From Prochlorococcus marinus str. MIT 9312 (GTDB lineage Bacteria; Cyanobacteriota; Cyanobacteriia; PCC-6307; Cyanobiaceae): DNA of 64,000 nucleotides. Positions 10,395 to 19,086 of this stretch are shown one piece after another; the stretch's first letter is position 1, and each line of letters opens with the position of its first letter. The position numbers were made by a program, and so were the translations under genes. The DNA lies in NCBI RefSeq assembly GCF_000012645.1, contig NC_007577.1, positions 1-64,000 on the forward strand, read 5' to 3'. The notes below the pieces were generated by a model. It ran no database searches, had not been told where the DNA came from, and worked only from the letters and a program-made list of their open reading frames with translations.

Positions 10395-11129
10395 TTGGTT
10401 GAATCTAATCAAAATCAAGATTCGAACCTAGGTTCTAGGCTTCAACAGGATCTAAAGAATGATCTTATAGCAGGGTTGTTAGTTGTAATACCTTTAGCAA
10501 CAACAATCTGGCTTTCATCATTAGTTAGTAAATTTGTTTTAACATTAGTTACTTCTGTTCCGAAGCAATTAAATCCTTTTATTACTTTAAATCCTTTATT
10601 ACAAGATTTAATTAATCTTACTTTGGGCTTAACTGTTCCTTTATTAGCTATTTTGCTTATAGGGTTAATGGCCAGAAATTTCGTAGGAAGATGGTTATTA
10701 GAATTTGGAGAAGGAACTTTATCAAAAATTCCTGTAGCTGGTGCGGTTTATAAAACCCTTAAACAACTGCTCGAAACTTTTTTAAGTAATAAATCTAATC
10801 GTTTTAGAAGAGTTGTTTTAGTTGAATATCCACGTGAGGGACTATATAGCGTAGGCTTTGTAACTGGTAATGTTGGCCCTTCTTTGCAGCCAGAATTGGA
10901 AGAAAAGTTGCTAAGTGTTTTTATCCCTACAGCGCCAAACCCAACTACTGGGTGGTATACCTTGGTCCCTGAGGCTTCTGTTAAGGATTTGGATATTTCT
11001 GTTGAAGATGCTTTTAGAACAATAATTTCGGCTGGGATAGTTAATCCGGATGAGAAAAACAACACTACAAACCCAACATTTTCAAAATTATTCTCTCAAT
11101 TACGTGCCTCTACAAATACTTCTTCTTAA
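10395..11129 (+). CDS. DUF502 family integral membrane protein
   Basis: A 244-residue membrane protein of the DUF502 family, common in cyanobacteria and plants. Two hydrophobic segments are clear, about residues 25-50 (LIAGLLVVIPLATTIWLSSLV) and 70-95 (LTLGLTVPLLAILLIGLMA). They are followed by the family hallmarks SKIPVAGAVYKTLKQL and FVTGNVGPS, and then PTAPNPTTGWYTLVPE near residue 180. The molecular function is not established; plant relatives are linked to membrane trafficking and stress. I take the TTG at 10395 as start because no in-frame ATG precedes the first membrane segment. Only 3 bp separate it from nusB, implying cotranscription. Confidence 0.85.
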   Translation: MVESNQNQDSNLGSRLQQDLKNDLIAGLLVVIPLATTIWLSSLVSKFVLTLVTSVPKQLNPFITLNPLLQDLINLTLGLTVPLLAILLIGLMARNFVGRWLLEFGEGTLSKIPVAGAVYKTLKQLLETFLSNKSNRFRRVVLVEYPREGLYSVGFVTGNVGPSLQPELEEKLLSVFIPTAPNPTTGWYTLVPEASVKDLDISVEDAFRTIISAGIVNPDEKNNTTNPTFSKLFSQLRASTNTSS

Positions 11130-11132
11130 TTC

Positions 11133-11759
11133 ATGTATAATAAATCCCTTTCTAGAGAATTATCTTTAATTTCTCTTGGCCTTATAAAAGATAAAGGGGA
11201 TTTTAAATTAAGTAAATTTCAGATAGAAGAAATTTTTGAATCTGCTTTGGATTCTTTAATAAACCATTGCAGAGATGAGTTAGATAATTGTCAAGCTGAG
11301 TTAGAAAATGCATCACAAAACATAATAGAGAGTGAATTAAAAGAAGGGGTTGATTCCTCTTATGCAAATGTTAGAGATGACTTAAAAAAATCTTTAACAA
11401 AAATTGAAACTGTTATGAATACACTCTCAATCACTTTAGACTTTCCAAAATTAATAGTTTCTAGTGGTCAAGTTGATATCAGAGATGATGTGAATCAGAG
11501 GATTAGTAAAACCATTAATAATCTTACAATTATTGATTCTGATATTGATCAAGCTATGGATGGCTGGAAATTAAAAAGATTACCAAGAATTGATAGAGAT
11601 ATTTTGCGTTTAGCCTACGTGGATATTAATTTTCTTAATACACCTGTTGCTGTTGCTTGTGATGAGGCTGTTAATTTAGCTAATAAGTATAGTGATATGC
11701 AAGGAAGAAAACTTATTAATGGAATTTTAAGGAGATTACAAACAGTTAAATTCCAATGA
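11133..11759 (+). CDS. nusB: transcription antitermination protein NusB
   Basis: NusB binds boxA RNA with S10/NusE to allow processive rRNA transcription. The protein is 208 residues, longer than the roughly 140-residue E. coli form, because of an inserted/extended helical region at about 25-110, which is usual for cyanobacterial NusB. The diagnostic C-terminal part is present: WKLKRLPRIDRDILRLA at 147-163, VAVACDEAVNLANKYSD and the terminal KLINGILRRL. ATG at 11133 lies 3 bp after the DUF502 stop. ftsY follows after 58 bp on the same strand. Confidence 0.93.
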   Translation: MYNKSLSRELSLISLGLIKDKGDFKLSKFQIEEIFESALDSLINHCRDELDNCQAELENASQNIIESELKEGVDSSYANVRDDLKKSLTKIETVMNTLSITLDFPKLIVSSGQVDIRDDVNQRISKTINNLTIIDSDIDQAMDGWKLKRLPRIDRDILRLAYVDINFLNTPVAVACDEAVNLANKYSDMQGRKLINGILRRLQTVKFQ

Positions 11760-11817
11760 TTATTTGATATAAATAAATAGTATTTTAAAATTTACTAAAT
11801 ACGGTCTATAAATATCA

Positions 11818-13110
11818 ATGAAAAATACTGATTCTGATAATTCTCAAGAGTGGGCTGCACAAGCTTATGCTCTTTTAAAAAAACGACAAGAGGAGCAAAA
11901 ACAAGAATTACAGAAGCAAGAGGAGCAAAAACAAGAATTACAGAAGCAAGAGGAGCAAAAACAAGAATTACAGAAGCAAGAGGAGCAAAAACAAGAATTA
12001 CAGAAGCAAGAGGAGCAAAAACAAGGTTGGACTGCTAATGATGCTAGCAATGAAAATCTGCTTGGCCCCCCTAAAATCATTGATGAACCTAAACTTGGAG
12101 ATTTTGATGATAATTTTACTTGGTCGGCAATGGTATTAGCTGCTCAAGGAAAAAAAATAAATCAAATATCTATAGATGAAATTGATTGGTTAACTAAATT
12201 AAGAAAAGGATTAGAAGAGACACGAAAAGGATTTGTTACTGAATTATTGGATAAATTGGGAGATGATCCTCTTACACCTGAGTCTCTTGATGATTTAGAG
12301 ACTCTGTTAATTAGAGCTGATGTCGGTATTGATTCAACTGATAAAGTTATCAGTTCTCTTAGAACAAAATTAAATGAAGAAGTTGTGGGTGGAGAAGCAG
12401 GAATAAAATTCTTAAAGAAAGAATTAAAATTAATTGTTGATAAACCAATAAAAAACTCAGGTACTGATCTTTTAATACCCCAAAAGGGTAAATTAAATGT
12501 TTGGTTATTAGTAGGAGTTAATGGGGTTGGTAAAACTACAACTTTAGGAAAATTGGCATATTTGTCATCAAGGAGTAATTATAAAACTTTGATAGCTGCT
12601 GCTGATACTTTTAGAGCTGCGGCAGTAGAACAACTTAAAGTATGGGGTGAAAGGAGTAATGTTGATGTTATATCTAATCAATCAAAAAATGCTGATCCAG
12701 CTGCTGTAGTTTTTGATGCAATTAATTCTGCACAAAAAAGAAATGTTGATCTATTACTAGTTGATACAGCAGGTAGATTGCAAACAAAAAATAATCTAAT
12801 GGATGAATTAGCAAAAATAAAAAAAATTATCGATAAAAAGGTTCCAGATGCAATCATTGAATCATTATTAGTGTTAGATGCAAGTCAAGGTCAAAATGGC
12901 TTAAAGCAAGCAAAAAGTTTTGCAAAATCAGCAAATTTAAGCGGAGCAATCATCACTAAATTAGATGGCACTTCACGAGGAGGCGTTTCTTTAGCTGTAT
13001 CTGAAGAAGTTAATTTGCCTATAAGATTTATTGGGGCTGGAGAAGGTATAAAGGATTTGAGACCTTTTAATAGTTACGAATTTGTAGAGGCTATGCTTGC
13101 AGATAAATAA
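11818..13110 (+). CDS. ftsY: signal recognition particle receptor FtsY
   Basis: FtsY is the SRP receptor GTPase that docks ribosome-nascent chain complexes at the membrane. The NG domain occupies about residues 125-430 with G1 GVNGVGKTTT near 238-247, DTFRAAAVEQL, G3 DTAGRL and G4 TKLDGT, ending in the family-typical FIGAGEGIKDLRPF. The N-terminal region is acidic and hydrophilic, as expected, but residues 25-70 are a perfect decapeptide repeat EEQKQELQKQ (4.5 units) encoded by identical 30-bp DNA units, probably forming a coiled or single alpha helix. The core GTPase is unaffected. The gene sits in the nusB-ftsY-phosphatase run. Confidence 0.97.
   Translation: MKNTDSDNSQEWAAQAYALLKKRQEEQKQELQKQEEQKQELQKQEEQKQELQKQEEQKQELQKQEEQKQGWTANDASNENLLGPPKIIDEPKLGDFDDNFTWSAMVLAAQGKKINQISIDEIDWLTKLRKGLEETRKGFVTELLDKLGDDPLTPESLDDLETLLIRADVGIDSTDKVISSLRTKLNEEVVGGEAGIKFLKKELKLIVDKPIKNSGTDLLIPQKGKLNVWLLVGVNGVGKTTTLGKLAYLSSRSNYKTLIAAADTFRAAAVEQLKVWGERSNVDVISNQSKNADPAAVVFDAINSAQKRNVDLLLVDTAGRLQTKNNLMDELAKIKKIIDKKVPDAIIESLLVLDASQGQNGLKQAKSFAKSANLSGAIITKLDGTSRGGVSLAVSEEVNLPIRFIGAGEGIKDLRPFNSYEFVEAMLADK
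11891..12026 (+). repeat. 30-bp perfect tandem repeat inside ftsY
   Basis: Four identical, in-frame 30-bp units run from 11891 to 12010, each made of AGGAGCAAAA, ACAAGAATTA and CAGAAGCAAG. A partial fifth unit reaches 12026. The identity is complete at DNA level, including third codon positions, which points to recent expansion by slippage or recombination. Each unit encodes ten residues, so gain or loss keeps the ftsY frame. Confidence 0.98.
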
Positions 13111-13176
13111 ATTTTTAAAAATTTTATTTAAAACTTTAAATTTAATGTTAAAACATATTTAACTATTAGATTTGTT

Positions 13177-14520
13177 TTGACAAATAATCAAAAAGAAAAA
13201 TTATTTTCAAACAAATTTATTCAAAAATTTTTAGAAAACGAATCAAAAGTATCTTTAAACAATAAATATAAATTTGCTGAAATTGCATCTTCATTATCAT
13301 ATTATTTAAAAACCTTTTCCAATATAAATAAATTACTTGATTTTATATGCTTAATTTTTAAACATATTTTTAAAGAAAAAATAATATTAATTATTCCTTT
13401 AAATTATGAGGGAGAAATATGGAATGAAAACATAAAAATTTCCGCTAATAATGAATTTTTTAGAATTCAAGAAGAAATTAATAGTTTTTTTAACAAATTT
13501 AATTTTTCTAAAAATTTTAAAATAAAAGAAATTCTAACTTTTGAAAATGCTCTGAAAAATAATTTTAAAGAATATAAAATAGAAACAGAAAAAATACTAT
13601 CTAGGGGAAAATGCAGAGGATTTACATATATTTTAAGCAAAGATTCATCAGGGGATTCCATAACTCATGATTCTAATTTTATTTTTATCCAAAATTGTCT
13701 TGCTGTTGGATTAGAGAATTACTGCTTAATTAAAATAAAGAAAAAGCATGAAAATGTAGATAGAGAAATTTCTACTGGGGCTGAGATTCAATCTCAATTA
13801 CTTCCAGATTATTGTCCCATTATTTATGGTATAGATCTTGCTGCACATTGTAGACCTGCTCTCCAATTAGGTGGAGATTATTATGATTTTATGTGCTTAA
13901 AAACGAATATTTCAGACAAAAGGAAAGAAAAAGCTAGGTGGGCGTTAGTAATTGGTGATGTTATGGGTAAGGGTATTCCAGCTGGTCTTCTAATGACTAT
14001 GCTAAGAGGAATGTTACGTGCAGAGGTTCTTACAGGGTTACCTCCAGATAGAATTTTGCATGACTTGAATCAACTAGCAATAAATGATTTAGATCAATCC
14101 CATAGATTTGTCACGTTATTTTATTCTGATTATGATCCTAGAACTAGAAAATTGAGATTTGCCAATGCAGCACATAACCCCCCTTTGCTCTGGAAAAGTT
14201 TAGATCAAAAAATTATAAGATTAGATGCAGAAGGATTTGTACTTGGACTTCAAAAAGACGCTGAATATCATTGTGGTGAAATTAAGCTTAATAAAAATGA
14301 TTTAGTGCTTTATTACACTGATGGAGTTATCGATACCTCTAATTCCTTAGGCGAAAGGTTTGATGAGGAAAGGTTAATTAAAACCCTTACAAAATTATGC
14401 AAGCAATCCTATACATCTCAAGAAATTTTAAATAAAATTTTTAAAAAATTAGATGACTTTACAGGACAAAATAGACATCTCGAAGATGATGCATCAATGG
14501 TTATTTTTCAAATTAATTAG
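13177..14520 (+). CDS. PP2C-type serine phosphatase (RsbU/SpoIIE family)
   Basis: The 447-residue protein carries a C-terminal SpoIIE/PPM phosphatase domain at about residues 195-445. Metal-binding and fold motifs are visible: EIQSQLLPDYCP near 203, LGGDYYDF, VIGDVMGKGIPAGLLM near 260, FANAAHNPPLLW, and LVLYYTDGVIDTSN, with a final EDDASMVIFQ. The N-terminal 190 residues are Lys/Asn/Phe-rich and could be a degenerate GAF-like sensor. RsbU-type phosphatases act on anti-sigma antagonists or similar phosphoproteins, but no partner gene lies nearby. The TTG at 13177 is the only plausible start after an in-frame stop. Confidence 0.85.
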   Translation: MTNNQKEKLFSNKFIQKFLENESKVSLNNKYKFAEIASSLSYYLKTFSNINKLLDFICLIFKHIFKEKIILIIPLNYEGEIWNENIKISANNEFFRIQEEINSFFNKFNFSKNFKIKEILTFENALKNNFKEYKIETEKILSRGKCRGFTYILSKDSSGDSITHDSNFIFIQNCLAVGLENYCLIKIKKKHENVDREISTGAEIQSQLLPDYCPIIYGIDLAAHCRPALQLGGDYYDFMCLKTNISDKRKEKARWALVIGDVMGKGIPAGLLMTMLRGMLRAEVLTGLPPDRILHDLNQLAINDLDQSHRFVTLFYSDYDPRTRKLRFANAAHNPPLLWKSLDQKIIRLDAEGFVLGLQKDAEYHCGEIKLNKNDLVLYYTDGVIDTSNSLGERFDEERLIKTLTKLCKQSYTSQEILNKIFKKLDDFTGQNRHLEDDASMVIFQIN

Positions 14521-14582
14521 ATATTTTTTGTCACTAATATAAAAAAATGCTTTATTAGAGATATCTAAAGTTACTAATTGAT

Positions 14583-15962
14583 ATGGCAAAAGTTTGGAGT
14601 AAAAGATTCGATAATACACTTAACCCTTTCATTGAAAAGTTTAACGCTTCTATTAGTTTTGATAAAAAGCTTATTTTAGAAGATTTAGAGTGCTCAATTG
14701 CCCATGCAAAAATGCTTGGTAAGACAAAAGTATTATCCTCTTCTGAAACTTTGCTTATTATTAATGGGCTAGAGAAAATAAAAGTTGAGTATCTGGAAGA
14801 TAAATTTTCTCCAAGCCTCCCTTCCGAAGATATTCACTATTGTATTGAAGAAAAATTAATTAGTTTAATTGGTGAAACTGGAAAAAAATTACATACAGGT
14901 AGAAGCAGAAATGATCAAGTTGGTACAGATTTACGATTGTGGCTCAGAAAGGAGATAGACAATCTTGAAATTTTAATAACTGATTTGCAAAAATCTTTCT
15001 TAAATCTTGCGAAATCTAATATTCATACCTTAATTCCTGGATATACACATATGCAAAGAGCCCAACCATTATCTTTAGCTCATCATTTATTAGCTTATCT
15101 AGAAATGTTCCAAAGAGACCGTGAAAGGTTTCAAGAAGTAAGATCACGAGTGAATATTTCCCCATTAGGAGCTGCAGCATTAGCTGGTACAAAAATAAAA
15201 ATAGATAGGAACTTTACAGCTGAAGAATTGGGTTTTGACAAGATTTATAAAAATAGTATTGATGCTGTGAGTGATAGGGATTTTTGTATAGAGTTTGTTT
15301 CTGCATCTGCTTTGGCAATGTCTCATTTGAGTAAAATATCGGAGGAAATAATTTTATGGGTAACAGATGAATTTTCTTTTGCCAAATTAACAGACAAATG
15401 TGCGACGGGTAGTAGTTTAATGCCGCAGAAAAAAAATCCAGATGTTCCAGAATTGATAAGAGGTAAAACGGGAAGAGTTTATGGAAATCTCCAAGCATTA
15501 TTAACGATGGTTAAAGGTGTACCACTTGCATATAATAAGGATTTTCAAGAGGATAAAGAGCCAATATTTGATACTGCAGAGACTATATCTTCTTCCATTA
15601 AAGCAATGACTATTTTAATTACTGAGGGCATAGAATTTAATATTAAAAATTTATCTGAATCGGTACAAAATGACTTCTCTAATGCCACTGATTTGGCAGA
15701 TTACTTAGTTTGTAAACAGGTTCCTTTTAGGACTGCTTATCATGTAGTGGGTGAAATTGTTAAGTATTGCTTAGAGAGAGAAATTTTGTTTAAAGATCTT
15801 AAAATTAGTGAAATTAAAAAATTTCATCCCGAATTTGATGAGGATGTTTTTGTGGATCTTGAACCTTTTAATGTTGTTAAGTCAAGAACAAGTGAGGGTG
15901 GAACAGGTTTTACTCAAGTAGAAAAGGAGGTCAATAATTGGCAAAAAAAATTGTTACTCTGA
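14583..15962 (+). CDS. argH: argininosuccinate lyase
   Basis: ArgH cleaves argininosuccinate to arginine and fumarate, the last step of arginine synthesis. The protein is 459 residues, standard for the fumarase/ASL superfamily. Signatures include [19 protein letters not shown] near 111-129, [17 protein letters not shown] near 156-172 and the flexible catalytic loop [15 protein letters not shown] near 277-291. ATG at 14583 is preceded by a 62-bp gap after the phosphatase gene. An AT-rich hairpin follows the stop. It complements argJ and speA, also present in this window. Confidence 0.97.
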
Positions 15963-16023
15963 ATCCGAATGATTTTTCTACAACAAGGGTATGCTTTGAA
16001 GTAGAATAATAAGGTAATGTTAT

Positions 16024-16047
16024 AAAACTACCTTAAGTAGTTTTTTA
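16024..16047 (+). terminator. Rho-independent-like hairpin after argH
   Basis: AAAACTA (16024-16030) and TAGTTTT (16038-16044) form a 7-bp stem around a CCTTAAG loop, followed by a short T run. The stem is AT-rich, as expected in this genome, so strength is uncertain. It lies between argH and the RRM gene and could also belong to the 5' leader of the latter. Confidence 0.5.
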
Positions 16048-16074
16048 ATTAGGTTTTTCTTTGTTGAGTTTAAA

Positions 16075-16743
16075 GTGAGTATTTTTGTTGGCAATTTGCC
16101 TTTCCGCGCAGAGCGAGAAGATGTTTTACAGTTGTTTGCCCCTTTTGGTGAGGTTTTAAATTGTTCTCTTCCTCTTGAAAGAGATACTGGAAGAAAAAGA
16201 GGATTTGCATTCGTTGAGATGGCAGATGAAGCAATTGAATCAGCAGCTATTGATGGTTTGCAAGGTACAGAGCTTATGGGTAGACCATTAAGAATTAATA
16301 AGGCAGAGCCAAGAGGTTCTGGAGGGTCTCGTAGAGGAGGAAGAGGCGGTGGAAATAATGGCGGCGGCTATGGCGGTGGCGGCTACGGCGGTGGAAATAA
16401 TGGCGGTGGCTATGGCGGTGGCGGTGGCGGTGGCGGTGGCGGCTACGGCGGTGGAAATAATGGCGGCGGCTACGGCGGTGGCGGTGGTGGCTACGGCGGT
16501 GGAAATAATGGCGGCGGCTACGGCGGTGGCGGTGGTGGCTATGGCGGTGGAAATAATGGCGGCGGCTATGGCGGTGGTAATCCTGAACCTAAAACTTCTT
16601 ATACGAATAACTCCTCGGGAGCTGAAGGTTGGGAAGATAGAAGTTATGGAAACTCTTCTGAAAACTCTGAATATGAAAGTGGCAGAAGTAGGAGAAAAAG
16701 AGGAGTTTCAAACGAGAGTAATTTATCAAATGAAGAGAATTAA
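16075..16743 (+). CDS. glycine-rich RNA-binding protein (RRM)
   Basis: This 222-residue protein has one N-terminal RNA recognition motif (residues 1-80) with RNP2 IFVGNLPF at 3-10 and RNP1 KRGFAFVE at 41-48. It belongs to the cyanobacterial Rbp family, single-stranded RNA binders often induced by cold. Residues about 88-170 are a long Gly/Tyr/Asn repeat of GGYGGGNNGG type, and the tail is acidic and serine-rich. The start is GTG at 16075. The Gly-rich part is far richer in G+C than its surroundings because of GGC/GGT codons. The stop overlaps the convergent dusA end by 4 bp. Confidence 0.92.
   Translation: MSIFVGNLPFRAEREDVLQLFAPFGEVLNCSLPLERDTGRKRGFAFVEMADEAIESAAIDGLQGTELMGRPLRINKAEPRGSGGSRRGGRGGGNNGGGYGGGGYGGGNNGGGYGGGGGGGGGGYGGGNNGGGYGGGGGGYGGGNNGGGYGGGGGGYGGGNNGGGYGGGNPEPKTSYTNNSSGAEGWEDRSYGNSSENSEYESGRSRRKRGVSNESNLSNEEN
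16336..16580 (+). repeat. imperfect GC-rich tandem repeats in the RRM gene
   Basis: Units built from GGCGGTGGAAATAATGGC and GGCGGCTACGGCGGTGGC recur about six times with variable spacing, encoding GGGNNGGGYGGG-like segments. The tract stands out as a local GC peak in a genome of roughly 30% GC. Unit lengths vary in multiples of three bases, consistent with in-frame slippage. Confidence 0.95.
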
Positions 16744-17744
16744 TAACCCATTTCTTCAAGTCTAGAAGTTAACTTAAGAAGATAATCAATATCTAATTCC
16801 TTTTTTATAGATTTAGTTGAAATTTGATTTCTCCAAACTTTAGCTTTTGGAATACCTTCGACTAAATTAATAAGATGTTTACATATATCCCAAGATTTAC
16901 CTCCATTACTTAAATGTTCCTCTATGTATGGAATTAAGGAGAAGATGATATCTGAAGCAGATTTGGGTTTTGTATTGATCCCATAAACTTTTTGATCAAT
17001 TTCAGACCATCTTAAGGGATGTTTATATACTGATCGTCCAATCATTACACCATCAAAATTACTTAGGGCTTCTAATGATTCATTGATATTTGTGAAACCT
17101 CCATTGATTTCTATTAACAATTCTGGATTTAATTTTTTTAATTTTTTTACTACATCATATTTAAGTGGAGGAATAGTTCTGTTTTGTTTTGGATTTAGAC
17201 CTTTTAATATGGCTTTCCTTGCATGAACTGTAAATCTGTCTGCGCCAGCATTTGCTATGTATCGTACAAAATTATTTAAATTTACGAAACTATCATCTTC
17301 GTCTACACCGATTCTGTGTTTAATTGTAACCGGTAAGCTACAGCTATTTTTTAAGGATTCTATGCATTTTGCTACTTTTTCAGGATCTTTCATAAGTGAA
17401 GCGCCAAAATTGCCTGAACAGACTCTTGGACTTGGACAACCAACATTAAAGTTTATTTCGTCATAACCCCAATCTTGTGCCATTTTGGCACCCTCTTTAA
17501 GGATTTTAGGATTATCCCCACCAAATTGAATAGAGATCGGATGTTCTTCATTATTAAAATCTAAAAATTTTTCTTTCTCATTGGTATAAATTAAACTTTG
17601 GGCCACAATCATTTCTGTATATAGGAGAGCTTTAGAACTTATTTTTCTCATTATCATTCTGAAATGTTTATCAGTACAATCCATCATTGGAGCAATACTT
17701 AATTTATGAATATTTTTAATAGAATTAGATTTAATAGAACTCAT
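16740..17744 (-). CDS. dusA: tRNA-dihydrouridine synthase, DusA type
   Basis: Dus enzymes reduce uridine in the tRNA D-loop using FMN and NADPH. The 334-residue sequence shows the family N-terminus LSIAPMMDCTDKHFR at residues 15-29, the IQFGGDNP strand, and the signature NVGCPSPRVCSGNFGASLM around 100-118, with Cys103 as the conserved catalytic cysteine. VHARKAILKGLNPKQN and EINGGFTN near 220 place it in the DusA subgroup. It converges on the RRM gene with a 4-bp overlap and is divergent from msrB, only 23 bp away, so the two share a very small promoter region. Confidence 0.93.
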   Translation of the reverse strand: MSSIKSNSIKNIHKLSIAPMMDCTDKHFRMIMRKISSKALLYTEMIVAQSLIYTNEKEKFLDFNNEEHPISIQFGGDNPKILKEGAKMAQDWGYDEINFNVGCPSPRVCSGNFGASLMKDPEKVAKCIESLKNSCSLPVTIKHRIGVDEDDSFVNLNNFVRYIANAGADRFTVHARKAILKGLNPKQNRTIPPLKYDVVKKLKKLNPELLIEINGGFTNINESLEALSNFDGVMIGRSVYKHPLRWSEIDQKVYGINTKPKSASDIIFSLIPYIEEHLSNGGKSWDICKHLINLVEGIPKAKVWRNQISTKSIKKELDIDYLLKLTSRLEEMGY

Positions 17745-17767
17745 TACTTTTTATGTGATTTAAATAT

Positions 17768-18262
17768 ATGAATCAATTTTTTTCAAGACGAACTTTCATT
17801 TTAATTCCTACTATGTCAATTTTAAAAATAATCTTTCAGCCTATGAAAGTATTAGCTTCTTCATTCTCTTCCAAAGATGAGTGGAATTTATCAAAAGATG
17901 AATGGAAATCTAGGCTTAGTCCAGAATCTTATTATATTTTGAGGGAGGAAGGAACTGAAAGAGCTTTCAGTAGCGAATTAAATAATGAGAAAAGAAAAGG
18001 GGTGTTTCATTGCGCAGGATGTGATTTACCACTATTTCTTTCAGATAAAAAGTATGATAGTGGTACTGGATGGCCAAGTTTTTGGGATCCAATTAAAGGA
18101 TCAGTTGCAACAAAGGTTGATTTCAAGTTAATTGTCCCAAGAACCGAATATCACTGCTCTAGATGCGGAGGTCATCAAGGACATGTCTTTAATGATGGGC
18201 CACTTCCTACAGGTAAAAGATACTGTAATAACGGATTAGCATTAAGGTTTGTTCCTGAGTAA
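17768..18262 (+). CDS. msrB: methionine-R-sulfoxide reductase MsrB, probably exported
   Basis: MsrB repairs oxidised methionine (R isomer). The catalytic domain spans about residues 40-164 with zinc pairs CAGC and CSRC, the GTGWPSFWDPI segment, and the catalytic Cys153 in RYCNNG. The first 33 residues contain SRRTFI followed by a hydrophobic stretch and end in VLASS, resembling a twin-arginine signal peptide; a location in the periplasm or thylakoid lumen is therefore inferred. ATG at 17768 is needed to include that leader. It is followed by a GC-rich hairpin and then grpE. Confidence 0.92.
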   Translation: MNQFFSRRTFILIPTMSILKIIFQPMKVLASSFSSKDEWNLSKDEWKSRLSPESYYILREEGTERAFSSELNNEKRKGVFHCAGCDLPLFLSDKKYDSGTGWPSFWDPIKGSVATKVDFKLIVPRTEYHCSRCGGHQGHVFNDGPLPTGKRYCNNGLALRFVPE

Positions 18263-18265
18263 AAA

Positions 18266-18294
18266 TTTGTGCGGCCTTCCGCAACTTGTTTTGT
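18266..18294 (+). terminator. hairpin downstream of msrB
   Basis: TGCGG (18270-18274), loop CCTT, CCGCA (18279-18283) form a GC-rich 5-bp stem that is conspicuous in this AT-rich intergenic sequence, with a weak T-containing tract (CTTGTTTTG) after it. A terminator for msrB is the simplest reading; the U tract is imperfect. Confidence 0.45.
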
Positions 18295-18337
18295 GCCTCA
18301 CTTTATTAGAAAATAGTTTTATTAAATTTTTAGAAAA

Positions 18338-19057
18338 ATGATTGAAAATCAATCAGACAATATTGATATTAAAGAAAATGATGTTTTGAATCAGGATAAT
18401 GCCCCTGAGGATAATTCATCTGCTGCAGAAAAAACAATCGAAAATGATGAATTATCTCCACAAAAAACAGAAGAAATAAATACCGAAGAATTAAAAAATA
18501 CTATTTCCAATAATGATGCAAGGTTAGAACAGTTAGAAAAAGAGCACGAAACATTAAAAAATCAATATGTAAGAATTTCAGCAGATTTTGATAATTTTAG
18601 AAAAAGGCAGTCTAGAGATCAAGACGATTTAAAAGTCCAACTTGTTTCTAAAACTTTAACTGCAATACTCCCTATTGTTGATAATTTTGAGAGAGCAAGA
18701 CAGCAACTTAAACCAGAAAGTGAAGAAGCTCAAGCCCTTCATAGAAGTTATCAAGGATTGTATAAACAATTGGTAGAAGTTTTAAAACAACAAGGAGTTT
18801 CGCCGATGAGAGTTGTTGGTCAACAATTTGATCCAAATTTACATGAAGCCGTATTAAGAGAGCCTAGTGAAGAGTTTAAAGAAGATTTGATTGTAGAAGA
18901 ATTGCAGCGAGGATATCATTTAGAGGGAAAGGTTTTGAGACATGCTTTGGTTAAAGTTTCTATGGGACATGGTCAACAAAATTCACAAGAGGAAGTAGAA
19001 AAGGATACAGTTGAAGAGGATATTGATTCAGAGGAAAATACTTCTGAAGATGTATAA
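18338..19057 (+). CDS. grpE: nucleotide exchange factor GrpE
   Basis: GrpE promotes ADP release from DnaK. The protein is 239 residues: an acidic disordered N-terminus (about 1-55), a long helix beginning [20 protein letters not shown], the family core [15 protein letters not shown], and the C-terminal beta domain with [20 protein letters not shown] and [21 protein letters not shown]. The C-terminal tail is again acidic. It is followed 29 bp later by dnaJ, forming the usual cochaperone pair; no dnaK lies in the window. Confidence 0.95.
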   Translation: MIENQSDNIDIKENDVLNQDNAPEDNSSAAEKTIENDELSPQKTEEINTEELKNTISNNDARLEQLEKEHETLKNQYVRISADFDNFRKRQSRDQDDLKVQLVSKTLTAILPIVDNFERARQQLKPESEEAQALHRSYQGLYKQLVEVLKQQGVSPMRVVGQQFDPNLHEAVLREPSEEFKEDLIVEELQRGYHLEGKVLRHALVKVSMGHGQQNSQEEVEKDTVEEDIDSEENTSEDV

Positions 19058-19086
19058 ATTCCTAATTTTTACTTGAGCATTATCTA

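Noticed and set aside
10418-10440. tRNA T-arm-like sequence (GATTCGAACC)
   Set aside because: It lies in the DUF502 coding frame, and no acceptor or anticodon stem can be built around it.
11865-12080. Minus-strand ORF made of repeated Cys/Phe/Ser units (CFCNSCFCSS)
   Set aside because: It is the antisense reading of the ftsY tandem repeat; the pattern follows from the repeat itself and has no independent support.
16349-16765. Plus-strand ORF rich in Met-Ala-Val repeats inside the RRM gene
   Set aside because: Out-of-frame reading of the GGC-rich repeat; the RRM frame has a recognised domain.
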